Assembly: GCF_016907535.1 (NCBI RefSeq)
Contig: NZ_JAFBCF010000001.1
Span: 930,001-994,000 of the forward strand
From: Microlunatus panaciterrae
Lineage (GTDB): Bacteria; Actinomycetota; Actinomycetes; Propionibacteriales; Propionibacteriaceae
Length of the DNA: 64,000 nucleotides
Direction of reading: 5' to 3'
Below the pieces are notes generated by a model. It was not told the DNA's origin. It ran no database searches and saw nothing but the letters and a program-made list of their open reading frames with translations. Of the stretch, positions 33,316-42,207 are shown in pieces. The position numbers were made by a program, and so were the translations under genes. Each line of letters begins with the position of its first letter. Positions within the stretch are counted from its first letter, which is position 1.

Positions 33316-34689
33316 TTAACCTTCCTTGCTGCCGAGCTTGACCTGGACCTCTCCGGCCCGGTCGTTGCGGGTGTACCGGAGAGTGATGGTGTCGCCGGGG
33401 CGATGTGTGCGAATCGCAACGATGAGCTCCTCGGCCTGGAAGACCCGCTCACCGTCGACATTGGTAATTATGTCACCGCTACGAAGACCTGACCGCTCCG
33501 CCGGGCCCTTGCGCTCCACGTTCGCCAGCCGTACACCGGTGTCGTCGGTCTGGCTCGTCACGGTCGCGCCGATCACCGGATAGGTGGCCTTGCCGTCCTT
33601 GATCAGCATCTTCCCGATCACCATCGCCTGGTTGATCGGGATCGCGAAACCCAGACCGATGTTGCCGTTCTGGCCGCTGCTCTGGCCGAGCGTCAGGATG
33701 GCGGAGTTGACGCCGATCACCCGCGCACCGGCATCGACGAGCGGGCCTCCCGAGTTGCCCGGGTTGATCGGGGCGTCGGTCTGGATCCCGTTGATGTAGG
33801 CCGAGGTGCTGTCGGCGTCGGTCGAACCGCCGACGACGACCGGGCGGTCCTTGGCACTGACGATGCCCTCGGTCACGGTGCCGCCGAGTCCCAGCGGGGA
33901 CCCGACAGCGATGGCCGGCTCCCCCACCTCAGTGGCGTCGGAGTCCCCGATCGCGATCGGCACCAGGCTCCCGGTCGCCGCCACCTTGACCACAGCCAGG
34001 TCATAGCTGGGGCTGCGGCCGAGGATCTTGGCCTGCACCCGGCGTCCGTCCGAGAAGATCACCTGGATCGGGGAGGATCCGTCCGCACCGCCGGCGACGA
34101 CGTGGTTGTTGGTCATGATCCGGCCGTCCCTGTCCAGCACGAAGCCGGACCCGGTGGACCCGCCGTTGGTGCGGTCGCCTACCCGGATGGTGACGGTGCT
34201 CGGCAGCACCCTTCGTGAGATCTCGACGGTGTTGACCTGGCCCGGAGGGGGTGCGATCGGCGTACTGGTGCCGCCTGGTGCTGTTGTCGGGCGCGGCGAC
34301 GCGGCCGCTGGCACGCCGACCAGCCCCGAGCCGGCCAACTGCGCACCGCCGAAGCCCGCGGCGGCACCGACCAGCAGCGCGGTCAGCGCGGCCAGGGCGA
34401 TGATCGCCGTCGCTCGCATCGGCTTGCGGCCACTCTTCGGCGGCGGATGGACCGGCGCAGGTGGTCGCGGTCGCAGGGGCTCGACACCTGGTGGCGCCGG
34501 AAACAGGCTGGTCATCGACGCCGTGTAGCCGGACTCGAGCCCGATCGGCTGGGTGTCGTCGATGTCCTCGCCTGAGGTCGCCATGGCACCTGGCGCGCCG
34601 GGGCCGAAGGGACCGTAGTAGGCGAACTCGTCAGGATCGTCGCCGCCGCGGCTCTGGCCTCCGCCGGACGCGCGCTTGTCGTCGCTCAT
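33316..34689 (-). CDS. htrA: HtrA/DegP-type serine protease with PDZ domain
   Basis: 457 residues. A cytoplasmic acidic and Pro-rich N-terminus (1-90), one membrane helix (about 92-118), an extracytoplasmic trypsin-like domain with catalytic His196 (NNHVVAG), Asp230 (SYDLAVVKV) and Ser313 (NPGNSGGPLVD), and one PDZ domain (about 365-450). It degrades or refolds damaged exported proteins. Two nt after the rseA stop, so part of the sigE operon. Confidence 0.96.
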   Translation of the reverse strand: MSDDKRASGGGQSRGGDDPDEFAYYGPFGPGAPGAMATSGEDIDDTQPIGLESGYTASMTSLFPAPPGVEPLRPRPPAPVHPPPKSGRKPMRATAIIALAALTALLVGAAAGFGGAQLAGSGLVGVPAAASPRPTTAPGGTSTPIAPPPGQVNTVEISRRVLPSTVTIRVGDRTNGGSTGSGFVLDRDGRIMTNNHVVAGGADGSSPIQVIFSDGRRVQAKILGRSPSYDLAVVKVAATGSLVPIAIGDSDATEVGEPAIAVGSPLGLGGTVTEGIVSAKDRPVVVGGSTDADSTSAYINGIQTDAPINPGNSGGPLVDAGARVIGVNSAILTLGQSSGQNGNIGLGFAIPINQAMVIGKMLIKDGKATYPVIGATVTSQTDDTGVRLANVERKGPAERSGLRSGDIITNVDGERVFQAEELIVAIRTHRPGDTITLRYTRNDRAGEVQVKLGSKEG

Positions 34690-34691
34690 AC

Positions 34692-36212
34692 CTACCCGTT
34701 CGCGAGGTCAAAGATACGGGACCAGCCCGCTTGAACGCGGTCCATGGTAGTCCGGCTCAGGGCCGGCTGATGCGGGAGACTTCTCACCGCGGAACGACGC
34801 AGCGCCGCCGGCCCGTCGGACACGACGGTGAACACCGTCGCACCGGACTGCCAGGTCGCCATCCTCGGTAGACCGTCGCTGATGTAGGCCGCCAGGGTCG
34901 GGTCCCAGCTGGAGCCTGCCGGTGCCGCCGTCAGCGCGCCCCGGACCTCGAAGACACTGATGGTGGAAAGCCCGTCGCTGTAGACCATGTGCAGCACACC
35001 CGACGGGTCTGCGTCACCGCCGCTGCGCAGCCGCACCAGGGACAGGCCTGCCAGCTCGTCCCGGCAGAACCACCCCTGGCTGGCGAGCTCGCCTGCACTG
35101 GACAGGGTCAGCGTCGCTGTGGTCGTCGGCACCGCCAGCCGCGGCGCCAGATGCTCCATGAAACCCTCGTCGTTGCTGACCCGTACGGAGGTGAACCCGG
35201 CGGCCCTGATCAGGGCACCGGAAGCGTCGTAGCTTTCCTGCCAGAGGAGCAGGCCGCTGTGGTCATCGATCCACCAGCGGGCCCGCACCACCCGGGTGGC
35301 CGGGTCGACGGCCTCAAGCATCGTCGCGGACCGCCCGGCCACTTCGGCGCCCGCGACGCCGGTCAGCGGATAGCGCTCGAGCAGCAGGGTCAGCAGGTCA
35401 CGGTTGACCACCCGTGAGGTCGCGGGGGCCGGCACGAACCCCTCGACCAGCCTTCTGCCCTTGCTGTTGCTCACGGCCAGCTGAGTTCCCTGGCCAGGCT
35501 GGAACGTGGCGCGCACCCGAGCCGAGATCGTGTGGCCGGTGCGCGGTACGGTCACCTGCTGCATCCCCGCATAGCCGACCGTGGTCGCGGCACCGACCGC
35601 CCGCTCCAGCAGGGCCAGGTTGGCCCGGTCGTCGAGCCGGGCACCGGTGGCGGGGGCTGGCCGGGGCCAGGCGCCGTCGGCAGCAGACTCCAACGAGGAG
35701 CCGGTGACCATCATCACCGCGTTGACCGCGTCATTGGCCAGCGGCAGCTGGGCGAGCATGGTGGCGAACTCGGCCCGGGCCCCGGCGGACGGGTCGGCGA
35801 CCGCCGGCAGTTCGAGCGGTGGAGCCGCGGCATACCCGACGCCCGCAGTCGTCGCCACCATCGAGCCGACGACGGCGACAACGGTCGTGATGCGGCGTCT
35901 GAGTGCCCGCCTGGTGCTGGGCAACGCGCCCGGGCGGGTACGCCGAAATGGCCTGGACCATAGCGGCGCCGCCGCGTCCTGGCCGGCGATGGACACCAGC
36001 CGATGGGACAGGTCCGGCGGGCTCGGCTCCCGCGTCGATGCCCCGGCTCGGTTCAACATCTCCCGAAGCTGGCGGATCTCGGCAACCTCGGCCCGGCACC
36101 CGGCGCAGTCACTCAGATGCCGCAGCAGCAGCTGCTCGTCGGCAGGACTCAAAGCCCCGTCGACGTACGCCGACCGGAGCTCGGCGAGGTTGCTGCAGGA
36201 CTTGCCCTTCAC
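34692..36212 (-). CDS. rseA: Anti-sigma factor with zinc finger and RseB-like extracellular domain
   Basis: 506 residues. The N-terminal zinc-binding anti-sigma motif has His32, Cys36 and Cys39 ([10 protein letters not shown]). A membrane helix follows (about 108-130), then a 370-residue outer part resembling MucB/RseB sensors ([35 protein letters not shown]). So the anti-sigma and a lipid/envelope sensing module are in one chain, longer than mycobacterial RseA. It should hold SigE at the membrane until released. GTG start overlaps sigE by 4 nt (GTGA 36209-36212). Confidence 0.9.
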   Translation of the reverse strand: MKGKSCSNLAELRSAYVDGALSPADEQLLLRHLSDCAGCRAEVAEIRQLREMLNRAGASTREPSPPDLSHRLVSIAGQDAAAPLWSRPFRRTRPGALPSTRRALRRRITTVVAVVGSMVATTAGVGYAAAPPLELPAVADPSAGARAEFATMLAQLPLANDAVNAVMMVTGSSLESAADGAWPRPAPATGARLDDRANLALLERAVGAATTVGYAGMQQVTVPRTGHTISARVRATFQPGQGTQLAVSNSKGRRLVEGFVPAPATSRVVNRDLLTLLLERYPLTGVAGAEVAGRSATMLEAVDPATRVVRARWWIDDHSGLLLWQESYDASGALIRAAGFTSVRVSNDEGFMEHLAPRLAVPTTTATLTLSSAGELASQGWFCRDELAGLSLVRLRSGGDADPSGVLHMVYSDGLSTISVFEVRGALTAAPAGSSWDPTLAAYISDGLPRMATWQSGATVFTVVSDGPAALRRSAVRSLPHQPALSRTTMDRVQAGWSRIFDLANG

Positions 36213-36883
36213 GCAGTCCTCGCCCTTTCCATGGCTCTGCCACGCTCGGCTGCCGTGACGCGAGGCGGGTCGATCTCGCCCGACTCGACCTCGACACCGA
36301 GGTAGCGAACCCGTTCTCCGGTCGGCCGACGGTGAGCCAGCGCCTCGCGCAGCTGGGCGCGGCCACGGTGGATCCTGCTCCGGACGGTACCGATCTTGAT
36401 GTCGAGGACTCCTGAGACCTCCTCGTACGTCAGACCCTCGATGTCACAGAGGACGACCGCGGCTCGGAACTCGGGAGCCAGGTCGTTCAGCGCCGCCGCC
36501 ACGTCGTGGTCGAGGTCGGCGTCGGCGAGCTGGTCGCCCGGGGTGGGCCAGCTGCTGGGAAGCCGTTCGTCAGAGCCCTCAGTGAGCCCGTCGAAGCGGA
36601 TCTTCTGCTTCCGGCGGGCGGTGTCGAGGAAGAGGTTGGTGGTGATCCGGTGGAGCCAGCCCTCGAAGGTGCCGGGCTGGAAGCGGTGCAACGAACGGAA
36701 CACTCGGACGAACACGTCCTGGGTCAGGTCTTCGGCGTCATGCGGGTTGCCGGTGAGCCGGTAGGCGAGGCGATAGACACGGCTGCCGTGGTCACGCACC
36801 ACCTGTTCCCAGGTGGGAGGCGTCCAATCGGCATCGGACGGCGGCTGCCAATCCTCGGGATCGGGCGCAGGCCAGGTGGTCAT
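36209..36883 (-). CDS. sigE: ECF RNA polymerase sigma factor SigE
   Basis: 224 residues. Region 2 ([29 protein letters not shown], about 38-66) and region 4 ([41 protein letters not shown], about 140-180) are plain. It directs transcription of envelope-stress genes. AGGAGGG ribosome binding site. Assignment as SigE rests on the order sigE-rseA-htrA-tatB and the nearby O-methyltransferase. A candidate self-regulated promoter lies at 37023-37050. Confidence 0.93.
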   Translation of the reverse strand: MTTWPAPDPEDWQPPSDADWTPPTWEQVVRDHGSRVYRLAYRLTGNPHDAEDLTQDVFVRVFRSLHRFQPGTFEGWLHRITTNLFLDTARRKQKIRFDGLTEGSDERLPSSWPTPGDQLADADLDHDVAAALNDLAPEFRAAVVLCDIEGLTYEEVSGVLDIKIGTVRSRIHRGRAQLREALAHRRPTGERVRYLGVEVESGEIDPPRVTAAERGRAMERARTA

Positions 36884-37022
36884 CGGTTCCCTCCTGTTCC
36901 TGTGTCAGCCGAGCGTCGGATTCGACATCCTCTCCGGTCAGTGTCTCGCAGCATCCTGGCAAAACCCTGAGCCAACCCTGGCAGGAGTCTGTGCGACCAG
37001 GAGACACCAGTACCCTCAACGG

Positions 37023-37050
37023 ATAACGAATCCGGGTGGGCGGATGTTCC
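37023..37050 (-). promoter_or_regulatory. Candidate ECF-type promoter of the sigE operon
   Basis: On the minus strand GGAACA (37045-37050), 16 nt, CGTTAT (37023-37028), close to the GGAAC/CGTT pattern read by SigE/SigH-type factors. It lies about 140 nt upstream of sigE and suggests autoregulation. Confidence 0.5.
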
Positions 37051-37082
37051 CGGGGCGATGCCTCTCGCTGACGAGCGGCCGG

Positions 37083-37970
37083 TCAGAGACCGGCTGCGGC
37101 CAGGCTCGCCGCCAGCGCGTCGGTCTCCGCCGGGGTGGCCGTCAGCAGCGGCGAGCGCAGCCCACCGACGCCACGACCCTGCAGCTCCAGGCCTGCCTTC
37201 ACCAGGATGCAGCCCTGGGTGGCGAAGATCCCGGTGAAGATGGGCAGCAGGCGCTGGTGCAGCTGCAGGGCCCCCTGTACGTCGCCTCCCAGGAAGCTCA
37301 GGATCATCTGCCTGGCCGCTCGACCGCTGAAATGGGTCGAGGTCCCGACCAGTCCGACGCCGCCGAGAGCAAGCAGGCCCAGGGTGAGTGCGTCCTCGCC
37401 GGAGTAGAAGGCCAGATCTGTCTCTGCGATCACCCGCGAGGACGCCACCAGGTCGCCCTTGGCGTCCTTGACCGCAACGATGCGGTCATGCTCCGCCAGC
37501 CTGATCAGGGTCTCGGTGGCGATCGGGACACCGGCACGCTGCGGGATGTCGTAGAGCATGATCGGCAGTTCGGAGGCATCGGCGACGGTCGTGAAGTGCT
37601 GCAGCAGTCCTGTCTGTGGCGGCTTGGAGTAGTACGGAGTCACCACCAGCAGGCCATCGGCCCCGAGCTCGGCAGCGGTCGCCGCCAGCTCCAGCGTGTG
37701 CCGGGTGTCGAAGGTGCCGACCCCCGCCAGCACGGCGGCCCGGTCCCCGACCGCATCGATCACCGTCTTCAGCAGCTCGGCCTTCTCGGCGTTGGTCGTG
37801 GTCGGCGACTCACCGGTGGTCCCGCTGACCACCAGGCCGTCGTTGCCCTGCTCATCCACCAGATAGCCGGCCAGCCGAGCCGCCGCCTCCAGGTCGAGCG
37901 ACCCGTCGGGACCGAACGGGGTGACCATCGCCGTGAGCAGGCGACCGAAGGGAGGTTCAGCAGCAGACAT
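37083..37970 (-). CDS. dapA: 4-hydroxy-tetrahydrodipicolinate synthase
   Basis: 295 residues. Condenses pyruvate with aspartate semialdehyde in lysine/diaminopimelate synthesis. Schiff-base Lys168 (IVAVKDAKGD), Tyr140 (MLYDIPQRAG) and the GTTGE substrate motif (residues 50-54) are present. ATG 37970 is preceded by TAGAAT at leaderless spacing. The product feeds the same pathway as dapC, dapD and dapE found 9-13 kb downstream. Confidence 0.96.
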   Translation of the reverse strand: MSAAEPPFGRLLTAMVTPFGPDGSLDLEAAARLAGYLVDEQGNDGLVVSGTTGESPTTTNAEKAELLKTVIDAVGDRAAVLAGVGTFDTRHTLELAATAAELGADGLLVVTPYYSKPPQTGLLQHFTTVADASELPIMLYDIPQRAGVPIATETLIRLAEHDRIVAVKDAKGDLVASSRVIAETDLAFYSGEDALTLGLLALGGVGLVGTSTHFSGRAARQMILSFLGGDVQGALQLHQRLLPIFTGIFATQGCILVKAGLELQGRGVGGLRSPLLTATPAETDALAASLAAAGL

Positions 37971-37977
37971 GGCTCAG

Positions 37978-37983
37978 ATTCTA
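37978..37983 (-). promoter_or_regulatory. Candidate -10 box of dapA
   Basis: TAGAAT on the minus strand, 7 nt before ATG 37970. Confidence 0.5.
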
Positions 37984-38014
37984 GAGCCGCGGCTGTGGGT
38001 TGGACCGGCTGGGC

Positions 38015-38236
38015 TCAACGGGGATTGATCACGACCAGAGGGTCACCCTCGTTCACCACGTCACCGTCGGCGACGACGATCTCGCTCACCACACCCCCGA
38101 CCTCGGCCAGCACCGGGATCTCCATCTTCATCGACTCGAGGATGACGACCGAGTCGTCGGCTGCCACCGTGTCCCCGACCGACACCTCCACTTTCAGGAC
38201 TGCTGCCACCAGTTCGGCGACGACGGTGTGGCTCAT
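38015..38236 (-). CDS. Small biotin/lipoyl-binding carrier protein (TB7.3-like)
   Basis: 73 residues forming one biotinyl domain with the modified Lys37 in ESMKMEIPV. It is the length and sequence type of mycobacterial TB7.3 (Rv3221c), a stand-alone biotin carrier for an acyl-CoA carboxylase. There is no ribosome binding site before ATG 38236; instead the ATG overlaps the stop of an 11-codon upstream ORF (ATGA 38233-38236), so translation probably depends on re-initiation. Confidence 0.92.
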   Translation of the reverse strand: MSHTVVAELVAAVLKVEVSVGDTVAADDSVVILESMKMEIPVLAEVGGVVSEIVVADGDVVNEGDPLVVINPR

Positions 38237-38268
38237 GGCGCCACCGGCGAGGTAAGGGCGTGACTCAT
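38233..38268 (-). CDS. Leaderless 11-residue upstream ORF of the biotin-carrier gene
   Basis: ATG 38268 (minus) begins 6 nt after a TACGAT hexamer (38275-38280), so the transcript would start with this ATG. It encodes MSHALTSPVAP and its TGA overlaps the ATG of the carrier gene. Inferred from spacing only. Confidence 0.45.
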   Translation of the reverse strand: MSHALTSPVAP

Positions 38269-38274
38269 ACCGAC

Positions 38275-38280
38275 ATCGTA
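38275..38280 (-). promoter_or_regulatory. Candidate -10 box of the biotin-carrier transcript
   Basis: TACGAT on the minus strand; 12 bp from the divergent TAGGCT of the O-methyltransferase gene, so the two promoters overlap. Confidence 0.45.
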
Positions 38281-38292
38281 AGGCGTTTTCGC

Positions 38293-38298
38293 TAGGCT
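38293..38298 (+). promoter_or_regulatory. Candidate -10 box of the O-methyltransferase gene
   Basis: TAGGCT, 7 nt before GTG 38306. Confidence 0.45.
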
Positions 38299-38305
38299 GC
38301 CTCCT

Positions 38306-38971
38306 GTGAACGCTTCCGCCGCTGGCAAGACATCGACCAAGTCCGCACCCAAGGCCGCGTCCTGGGTGTTCGCCGAGGATTTCGTGCCGGAGAGTGACAT
38401 CGCGGCCAAGGCGCGTGAGGAGGCCAAGCCCCTGGGTGTGGCGCCGGTCGGCAGAGGCACGGCGAGCACGCTCACCTTTCTGGCGAAGGTGATCAAGGCC
38501 CGTGCCGTGGTCGAGATCGGCACCGGCTCCGGTGTCTCCGGCCTCGCGCTGTTCGCCGGCATGAACCCGGACGGGGTGCTGACCAGCGTCGACATCGAGC
38601 CTGAGCACCAGCAGGTGGCCCGACGGGCGTTCACCGCAGCAGGGATCCCGAGTCAACGCTTCCGGCTGATCGCCGGCGCCGCGCTGAACGTACTGCCGAA
38701 GCTGAGCGACGGTGCCTATGACCTGGTGCTGATCGACGCCGACAAGCTCGAGTATGCGGAGTACGTCGAGCAGGCGCTGCGACTGCTGCGGCACGGCGGG
38801 CTGATGGCGATCGACAACTCGTTCTGGCACGACCGGATCGCCGACGTCAACAACAACGACGACGAGACGATCACCATCCGTGAGGCACTCGAGGCGATCG
38901 CGGACAACGACGACCTCATCTCGACCCTGTTGCCGGTCGGCGACGGACTGTTGGTCGCCGTCAAGCTCTGA
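38306..38971 (+). CDS. Class I SAM-dependent O-methyltransferase
   Basis: 221 residues with the SAM-binding motif EIGTGSGVSGLALF and the metal-site block LVLIDADKLEYAEYVEQALRLLRHGG typical of the catechol/caffeoyl-CoA O-methyltransferase family. It resembles mycobacterial Rv1220c, the neighbour of sigE; the physiological substrate is unknown. GTG start with leaderless -10 box. Confidence 0.92.
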   Translation: MNASAAGKTSTKSAPKAASWVFAEDFVPESDIAAKAREEAKPLGVAPVGRGTASTLTFLAKVIKARAVVEIGTGSGVSGLALFAGMNPDGVLTSVDIEPEHQQVARRAFTAAGIPSQRFRLIAGAALNVLPKLSDGAYDLVLIDADKLEYAEYVEQALRLLRHGGLMAIDNSFWHDRIADVNNNDDETITIREALEAIADNDDLISTLLPVGDGLLVAVKL

Positions 38972-38995
38972 CCGGCCTGAGGTTGGAGCGGTTCC

Positions 38996-39115
38996 GCGTC
39001 CTGAGCTTGTCGAAGGCCCTTCGACAGGCTCAGGGCACGTGAGCAGGTGGCTCAGGGCGCGTGAGCGAGGCCCTTCGACAGGCTCAGGACGCGTGTACAG
39101 CTCGTTCAGGGCGCG
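38996..39115. repeat. Dispersed intergenic repeat, copy B (three units)
   Basis: Fills the gap between the convergent O-methyltransferase and glgC genes. An inverted pair, GTCCTGAGCTTGTCGAAGG (from 38998) and CCCTTCGACAGGCTCAGGGC (39017-39036), is followed by a third unit (39071-39088) and partial ends (GGCTCAGGGCGCGTGAGC, TTCAGGGCGCG). Confidence 0.8.
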
Positions 39116-39125
39116 CGCTGGCGGG

Positions 39126-40352
39126 TCAGGAAGGGGTGATGGTGATCCCCTTGCCGACGACTGTGATGCCACTCTCAGAGACGGTGTAGCCGCGGGCACG
39201 GTCGGCCTCGGGGTCGACACCCACCTCACAACCGGCCGGCACGACGACGTTCTTGTCCAGGATGGCCCTGCGCACCCTTGCACCCGCCTCGACAGTCACA
39301 TTGGACAGCAGCACCGACTGCTCGACCCTGCTGCCGTCCAGCACCAGCACGTTGGGAGAGAGCACCGAGCTTTCGATCCGCCCACCGGAGATGATGCAGC
39401 CAGGGCTGACGATCGAGTCCACCGCGGTCCCATCCAGGACGAACTTGGCACCGGGCATCTGTACCGGTGAGGTCCAGATGGGCCATTCCTTGTTGTAGAG
39501 GTTGAAGACCGGGTCGACCGAGACGAGGTCCATATGTGCCTCATGGTAGGCGTCGATGGTGCCGACGTCCCGCCAGTAGTTCTGCTCGCGACTGGTGGAG
39601 CCCGGCACGGTGTTCATGGTGAAGTCGTACACCTGGGCGTCGCCCTTGGAGACGAACGACGGGATGATGTCCCCGCCCATGTCATGGCGTGAGTCGGTCT
39701 CCTCGGCATCGCTGTGCAATACGTCGACAAGTGCCTCGCTGGTGAAGATGTAGTTGCCCATCGACGCGAAGCTGGACTCCGGGTCGTCATCGAGACCGGG
39801 TGGGTTGGCCGGCTTCTCCAGGAAGTTCTTGATCTTGTTATCGGCGCCGGCGTCGATCACCCCGAATGCACTGGCCTGGCTGCGTGGCACCCGGATGCCG
39901 GCGACAGTGCAGCCGACCCCGCCGTCGATATGCGCCTCGACCATCTGAGAGACGTCCATCCGATAGATGTTGTCGGCTCCGAAGACCACCACATAGTCGG
40001 GGTTCTCGTCGTTGATCAGGTTCATCGACTGGAAGATGGCGTCCGCACTCCCCTGGTACCAGCGCGGGCCGAGTCGCTGCTGAGCCGGGACCGGGGTGAC
40101 GTAGTTGCCGAGCAGCGTCGACATCCGCCAGGTCAGAGAGATGTGGCGGTCCAGTGAATGCGACTTGTACTGGGTGAGGACACAGATCTGCCGCAGACCG
40201 GCATTGGCCAGGTTGGACAACACGTAGTCGATGAGTCGGTAGGTGCCCCCGAAGGGCACCGCTGGCTTGGCTCTGTCCATGGTGAGCGGCATCAACCGCT
40301 TACCCTCACCGCCGGCCAGAACGATTGCTAGAACCTTCGGTCGCGCTGCCAT
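39126..40352 (-). CDS. glgC: Glucose-1-phosphate adenylyltransferase
   Basis: 408 residues. Makes ADP-glucose for glycogen or maltose-1-phosphate synthesis. The N-terminal nucleotidyltransferase motif [13 protein letters not shown], substrate block [18 protein letters not shown] and C-terminal left-handed beta-helix ([21 protein letters not shown]) are present. Divergent from glgA; ATG preceded by TAGGTT at leaderless spacing. Confidence 0.97.
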   Translation of the reverse strand: MAARPKVLAIVLAGGEGKRLMPLTMDRAKPAVPFGGTYRLIDYVLSNLANAGLRQICVLTQYKSHSLDRHISLTWRMSTLLGNYVTPVPAQQRLGPRWYQGSADAIFQSMNLINDENPDYVVVFGADNIYRMDVSQMVEAHIDGGVGCTVAGIRVPRSQASAFGVIDAGADNKIKNFLEKPANPPGLDDDPESSFASMGNYIFTSEALVDVLHSDAEETDSRHDMGGDIIPSFVSKGDAQVYDFTMNTVPGSTSREQNYWRDVGTIDAYHEAHMDLVSVDPVFNLYNKEWPIWTSPVQMPGAKFVLDGTAVDSIVSPGCIISGGRIESSVLSPNVLVLDGSRVEQSVLLSNVTVEAGARVRRAILDKNVVVPAGCEVGVDPEADRARGYTVSESGITVVGKGITITPS

Positions 40353-40358
40353 GCCACG

Positions 40359-40364
40359 AACCTA
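40359..40364 (-). promoter_or_regulatory. Candidate -10 box of glgC
   Basis: TAGGTT on the minus strand, 6 nt before ATG 40352. Confidence 0.45.
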
Positions 40365-40444
40365 GGCCAGACAGACGGGTATGGACAAGGACCAAGTCGT
40401 TATCTACGTCTTCGGCGAGCCTTCTACGGCCGCCGGTCCTGTGG

Positions 40445-40450
40445 CACGAT
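40445..40450 (+). promoter_or_regulatory. Candidate -10 box of glgA
   Basis: CACGAT, 6 nt before ATG 40457; weaker than its neighbours. Confidence 0.3.
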
Positions 40451-40456
40451 CACCTC

Positions 40457-41650
40457 ATGACCCTTCGCATCTCGCTACTCACCCGTGAGTATCCGCCCAC
40501 CATCTACGGTGGCGCCGGCGTCCATGTGGCGCAGCTGGTACCGCAGCTGCGCAAGCTCTGCGAGGTGGACGTGCAGTGCATGGGCGAGCCCCGCGAAGGG
40601 GCGACGGCCCATGCCGAGAACTTCCCGCCGGGCGCCAACGCGGCCCTCCGGGTATTCGGTGCCGATCTGTCGATGACTGCGGCCATCGGCGATGTTGATC
40701 TTGTTCACTCGCACACCTGGTATGCCAATCTGGCCGGACACCTGACCGGTTTGATGCACGACATCCCGCACGTCGTCAGCGCCCACTCGCTCGAACCGCA
40801 CCGGCCCTGGAAGGCCGAGCAGCTGGGCGGTGGCTACAAGCTGTCGTCCTGGGCCGAGCGGACCGCCTTCGAAGGAGCAGCTGCAGTGATCGCGGTGAGC
40901 GCCGGGATGCGGGACGGCGTCCTGGACTCCTATCGCAACCTCGATCCTGACCGGGTGCATGTCGTCCGCAACGGCATCGACACCGACGAGTTCAAGCCGG
41001 ACGAGGGCACCGACGTGGTGACCGGCCTCGGCGTCGATCTGGACAAGCCTTCGGTGGTCTTCGTCGGCCGGATCACCCGGCAGAAGGGCCTGATCCACCT
41101 GGTCCGGGCGGCCGAGCAGCTCGACCCGGACACTCAGCTCGTGCTGCTCGCTGGCGCGCCCGACACCCCGGAGATCGCCCAGCAGATCGGTGACGCTTTC
41201 GCCCACCTGCAGCAGAGCCGCGGCAACGTCATCTGGGTCGAGAAGATGCTGCCCCGCGAGCAGGTGCGCCAGGTGCTGTCCCATGCCACCGTGTTCGCCT
41301 GCCCTTCGGTATATGAGCCGTTGGGCATCGTCAACCTGGAGGCGATGGCCTGCGAGACAGCGGTTGTCGCCAGCGCCGTCGGCGGTATTCCCGAGGTTGT
41401 CGTGGATGGGGAGACCGGCTGGCTGGTCCCCTACGACCCGGCCCAGGCTGACGACCCGCAGTATGTCGCGGAATTCGAGGCCGGACTGGCCAACAAGATC
41501 AACTCGTTGACCCGGGATCCCTCAACCGCAGCCGCGTTCGGCCAGGCCGGGCGACAACGGTGCATCGACGAGTTCTCCTGGAGCAAGATCGCCGCCGAGA
41601 CGGTCGACGTCTACCAGACCGCCATCGACACGTACCGCAGCACGAACTGA
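40457..41650 (+). CDS. glgA: GT4 glycogen synthase / ADP-glucose:maltose-1-phosphate synthase type
   Basis: 397 residues with the two Rossmann domains of family GT4 (YGGAGVHVAQLVPQL near the N-terminus, FVGRITRQKGLIHLVRA, CPSVYEPLGIVNLEAMACETAVVAS). This actinobacterial type is annotated as glycogen synthase, but its mycobacterial counterpart (Rv1212c, GlgM) makes alpha-maltose 1-phosphate from ADP-glucose. The divergent glgC supplies the donor. ATG 40457 chosen as the first Met of the conserved TLRISLLTREYPP start. Confidence 0.95.
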   Translation: MTLRISLLTREYPPTIYGGAGVHVAQLVPQLRKLCEVDVQCMGEPREGATAHAENFPPGANAALRVFGADLSMTAAIGDVDLVHSHTWYANLAGHLTGLMHDIPHVVSAHSLEPHRPWKAEQLGGGYKLSSWAERTAFEGAAAVIAVSAGMRDGVLDSYRNLDPDRVHVVRNGIDTDEFKPDEGTDVVTGLGVDLDKPSVVFVGRITRQKGLIHLVRAAEQLDPDTQLVLLAGAPDTPEIAQQIGDAFAHLQQSRGNVIWVEKMLPREQVRQVLSHATVFACPSVYEPLGIVNLEAMACETAVVASAVGGIPEVVVDGETGWLVPYDPAQADDPQYVAEFEAGLANKINSLTRDPSTAAAFGQAGRQRCIDEFSWSKIAAETVDVYQTAIDTYRSTN

Positions 41651-41656
41651 TCGAGA

Positions 41657-42145
41657 TCAGGCAACGGACGCCTCGGTACCACCGGTGATCAGCACCAGCT
41701 CGCGATAGGACAGCGGGAAGACGGCGTGCGGGATGCCGCCAGCCGCCCACAGCAGCTCGAAGGCGCTCAGGTCACGGTCGACCAGCGTCCTGACCGGTGC
41801 GGGATGGCCGATCGGCGCGACCCCACCGATCGGCTGGCCGGTGTGTTGCCGGACGAAGTCGGGGGTGGCCCGCCTGATCGGCTGGCCGAGCAGCTCGCCG
41901 ACCACCGCCTGGTCCACCCGGTGGGCGCCGCTGGTCATCACCAGCAGCGGCTCCCCGGCACTGGTGGTGAAGACGAGCGAGTTGGCGATCGCGCCGATGT
42001 CGCAGCCCAGCTGATCAGCCGCCGCCTTCGCCGTGGGCGCAGGCTCGGCGAGCAGTCGGACCCGGCCGGGCAGGCCGTGCGCTTGCAGCAACTGGTTGAC
42101 CCGCTGACAGTTGGGATGCAGCTCATCACTCGGACTCTCAGGCAT
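41657..42145 (-). CDS. YbaK/EbsC-family aminoacyl-tRNA deacylase
   Basis: 162 residues with the family fold (AIANSLVFTTSAGEPLLVMTSGAHRVD, TPDFVRQHTGQPIGGVAPIGH). Such proteins hydrolyse mischarged tRNA, commonly Cys- or Ala-tRNA(Pro). TGGAGGT ribosome binding site before ATG 42145. Tail to tail with glgA, 6-nt gap. Confidence 0.93.
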   Translation of the reverse strand: MPESPSDELHPNCQRVNQLLQAHGLPGRVRLLAEPAPTAKAAADQLGCDIGAIANSLVFTTSAGEPLLVMTSGAHRVDQAVVGELLGQPIRRATPDFVRQHTGQPIGGVAPIGHPAPVRTLVDRDLSAFELLWAAGGIPHAVFPLSYRELVLITGGTEASVA

Positions 42146-42166
42146 ACGGACCTCCAGAAAGAGCAG

Positions 42167-42193
42167 GGCCCCGGTGCTGGCAACACCGGGGCC
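42167..42193 (-). terminator. Hairpin terminator downstream of the DUF3117 gene
   Basis: GGCCCCGGTG (42167-42176) pairs perfectly with CACCGGGGCC (42184-42193) around a 7-nt loop; on the minus strand it is followed by CTGCTCTTTCT. It separates the DUF3117 gene from ybaK. Confidence 0.75.
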
Positions 42194-42207
42194 GTTAACA
42201 GCACGTA

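Noticed and set aside
32853-33318. Separate leaderless promoter for tatB (TAACGT)
   Set aside because: The hexamer overlaps the htrA stop codon within a tight operon; more likely chance.
38237-39283. Long minus-strand extension upstream of the biotin carrier
   Set aside because: It runs antisense through the O-methyltransferase gene and the intergenic repeat; the translated repeat gives PEPVEG motifs that are artefacts.
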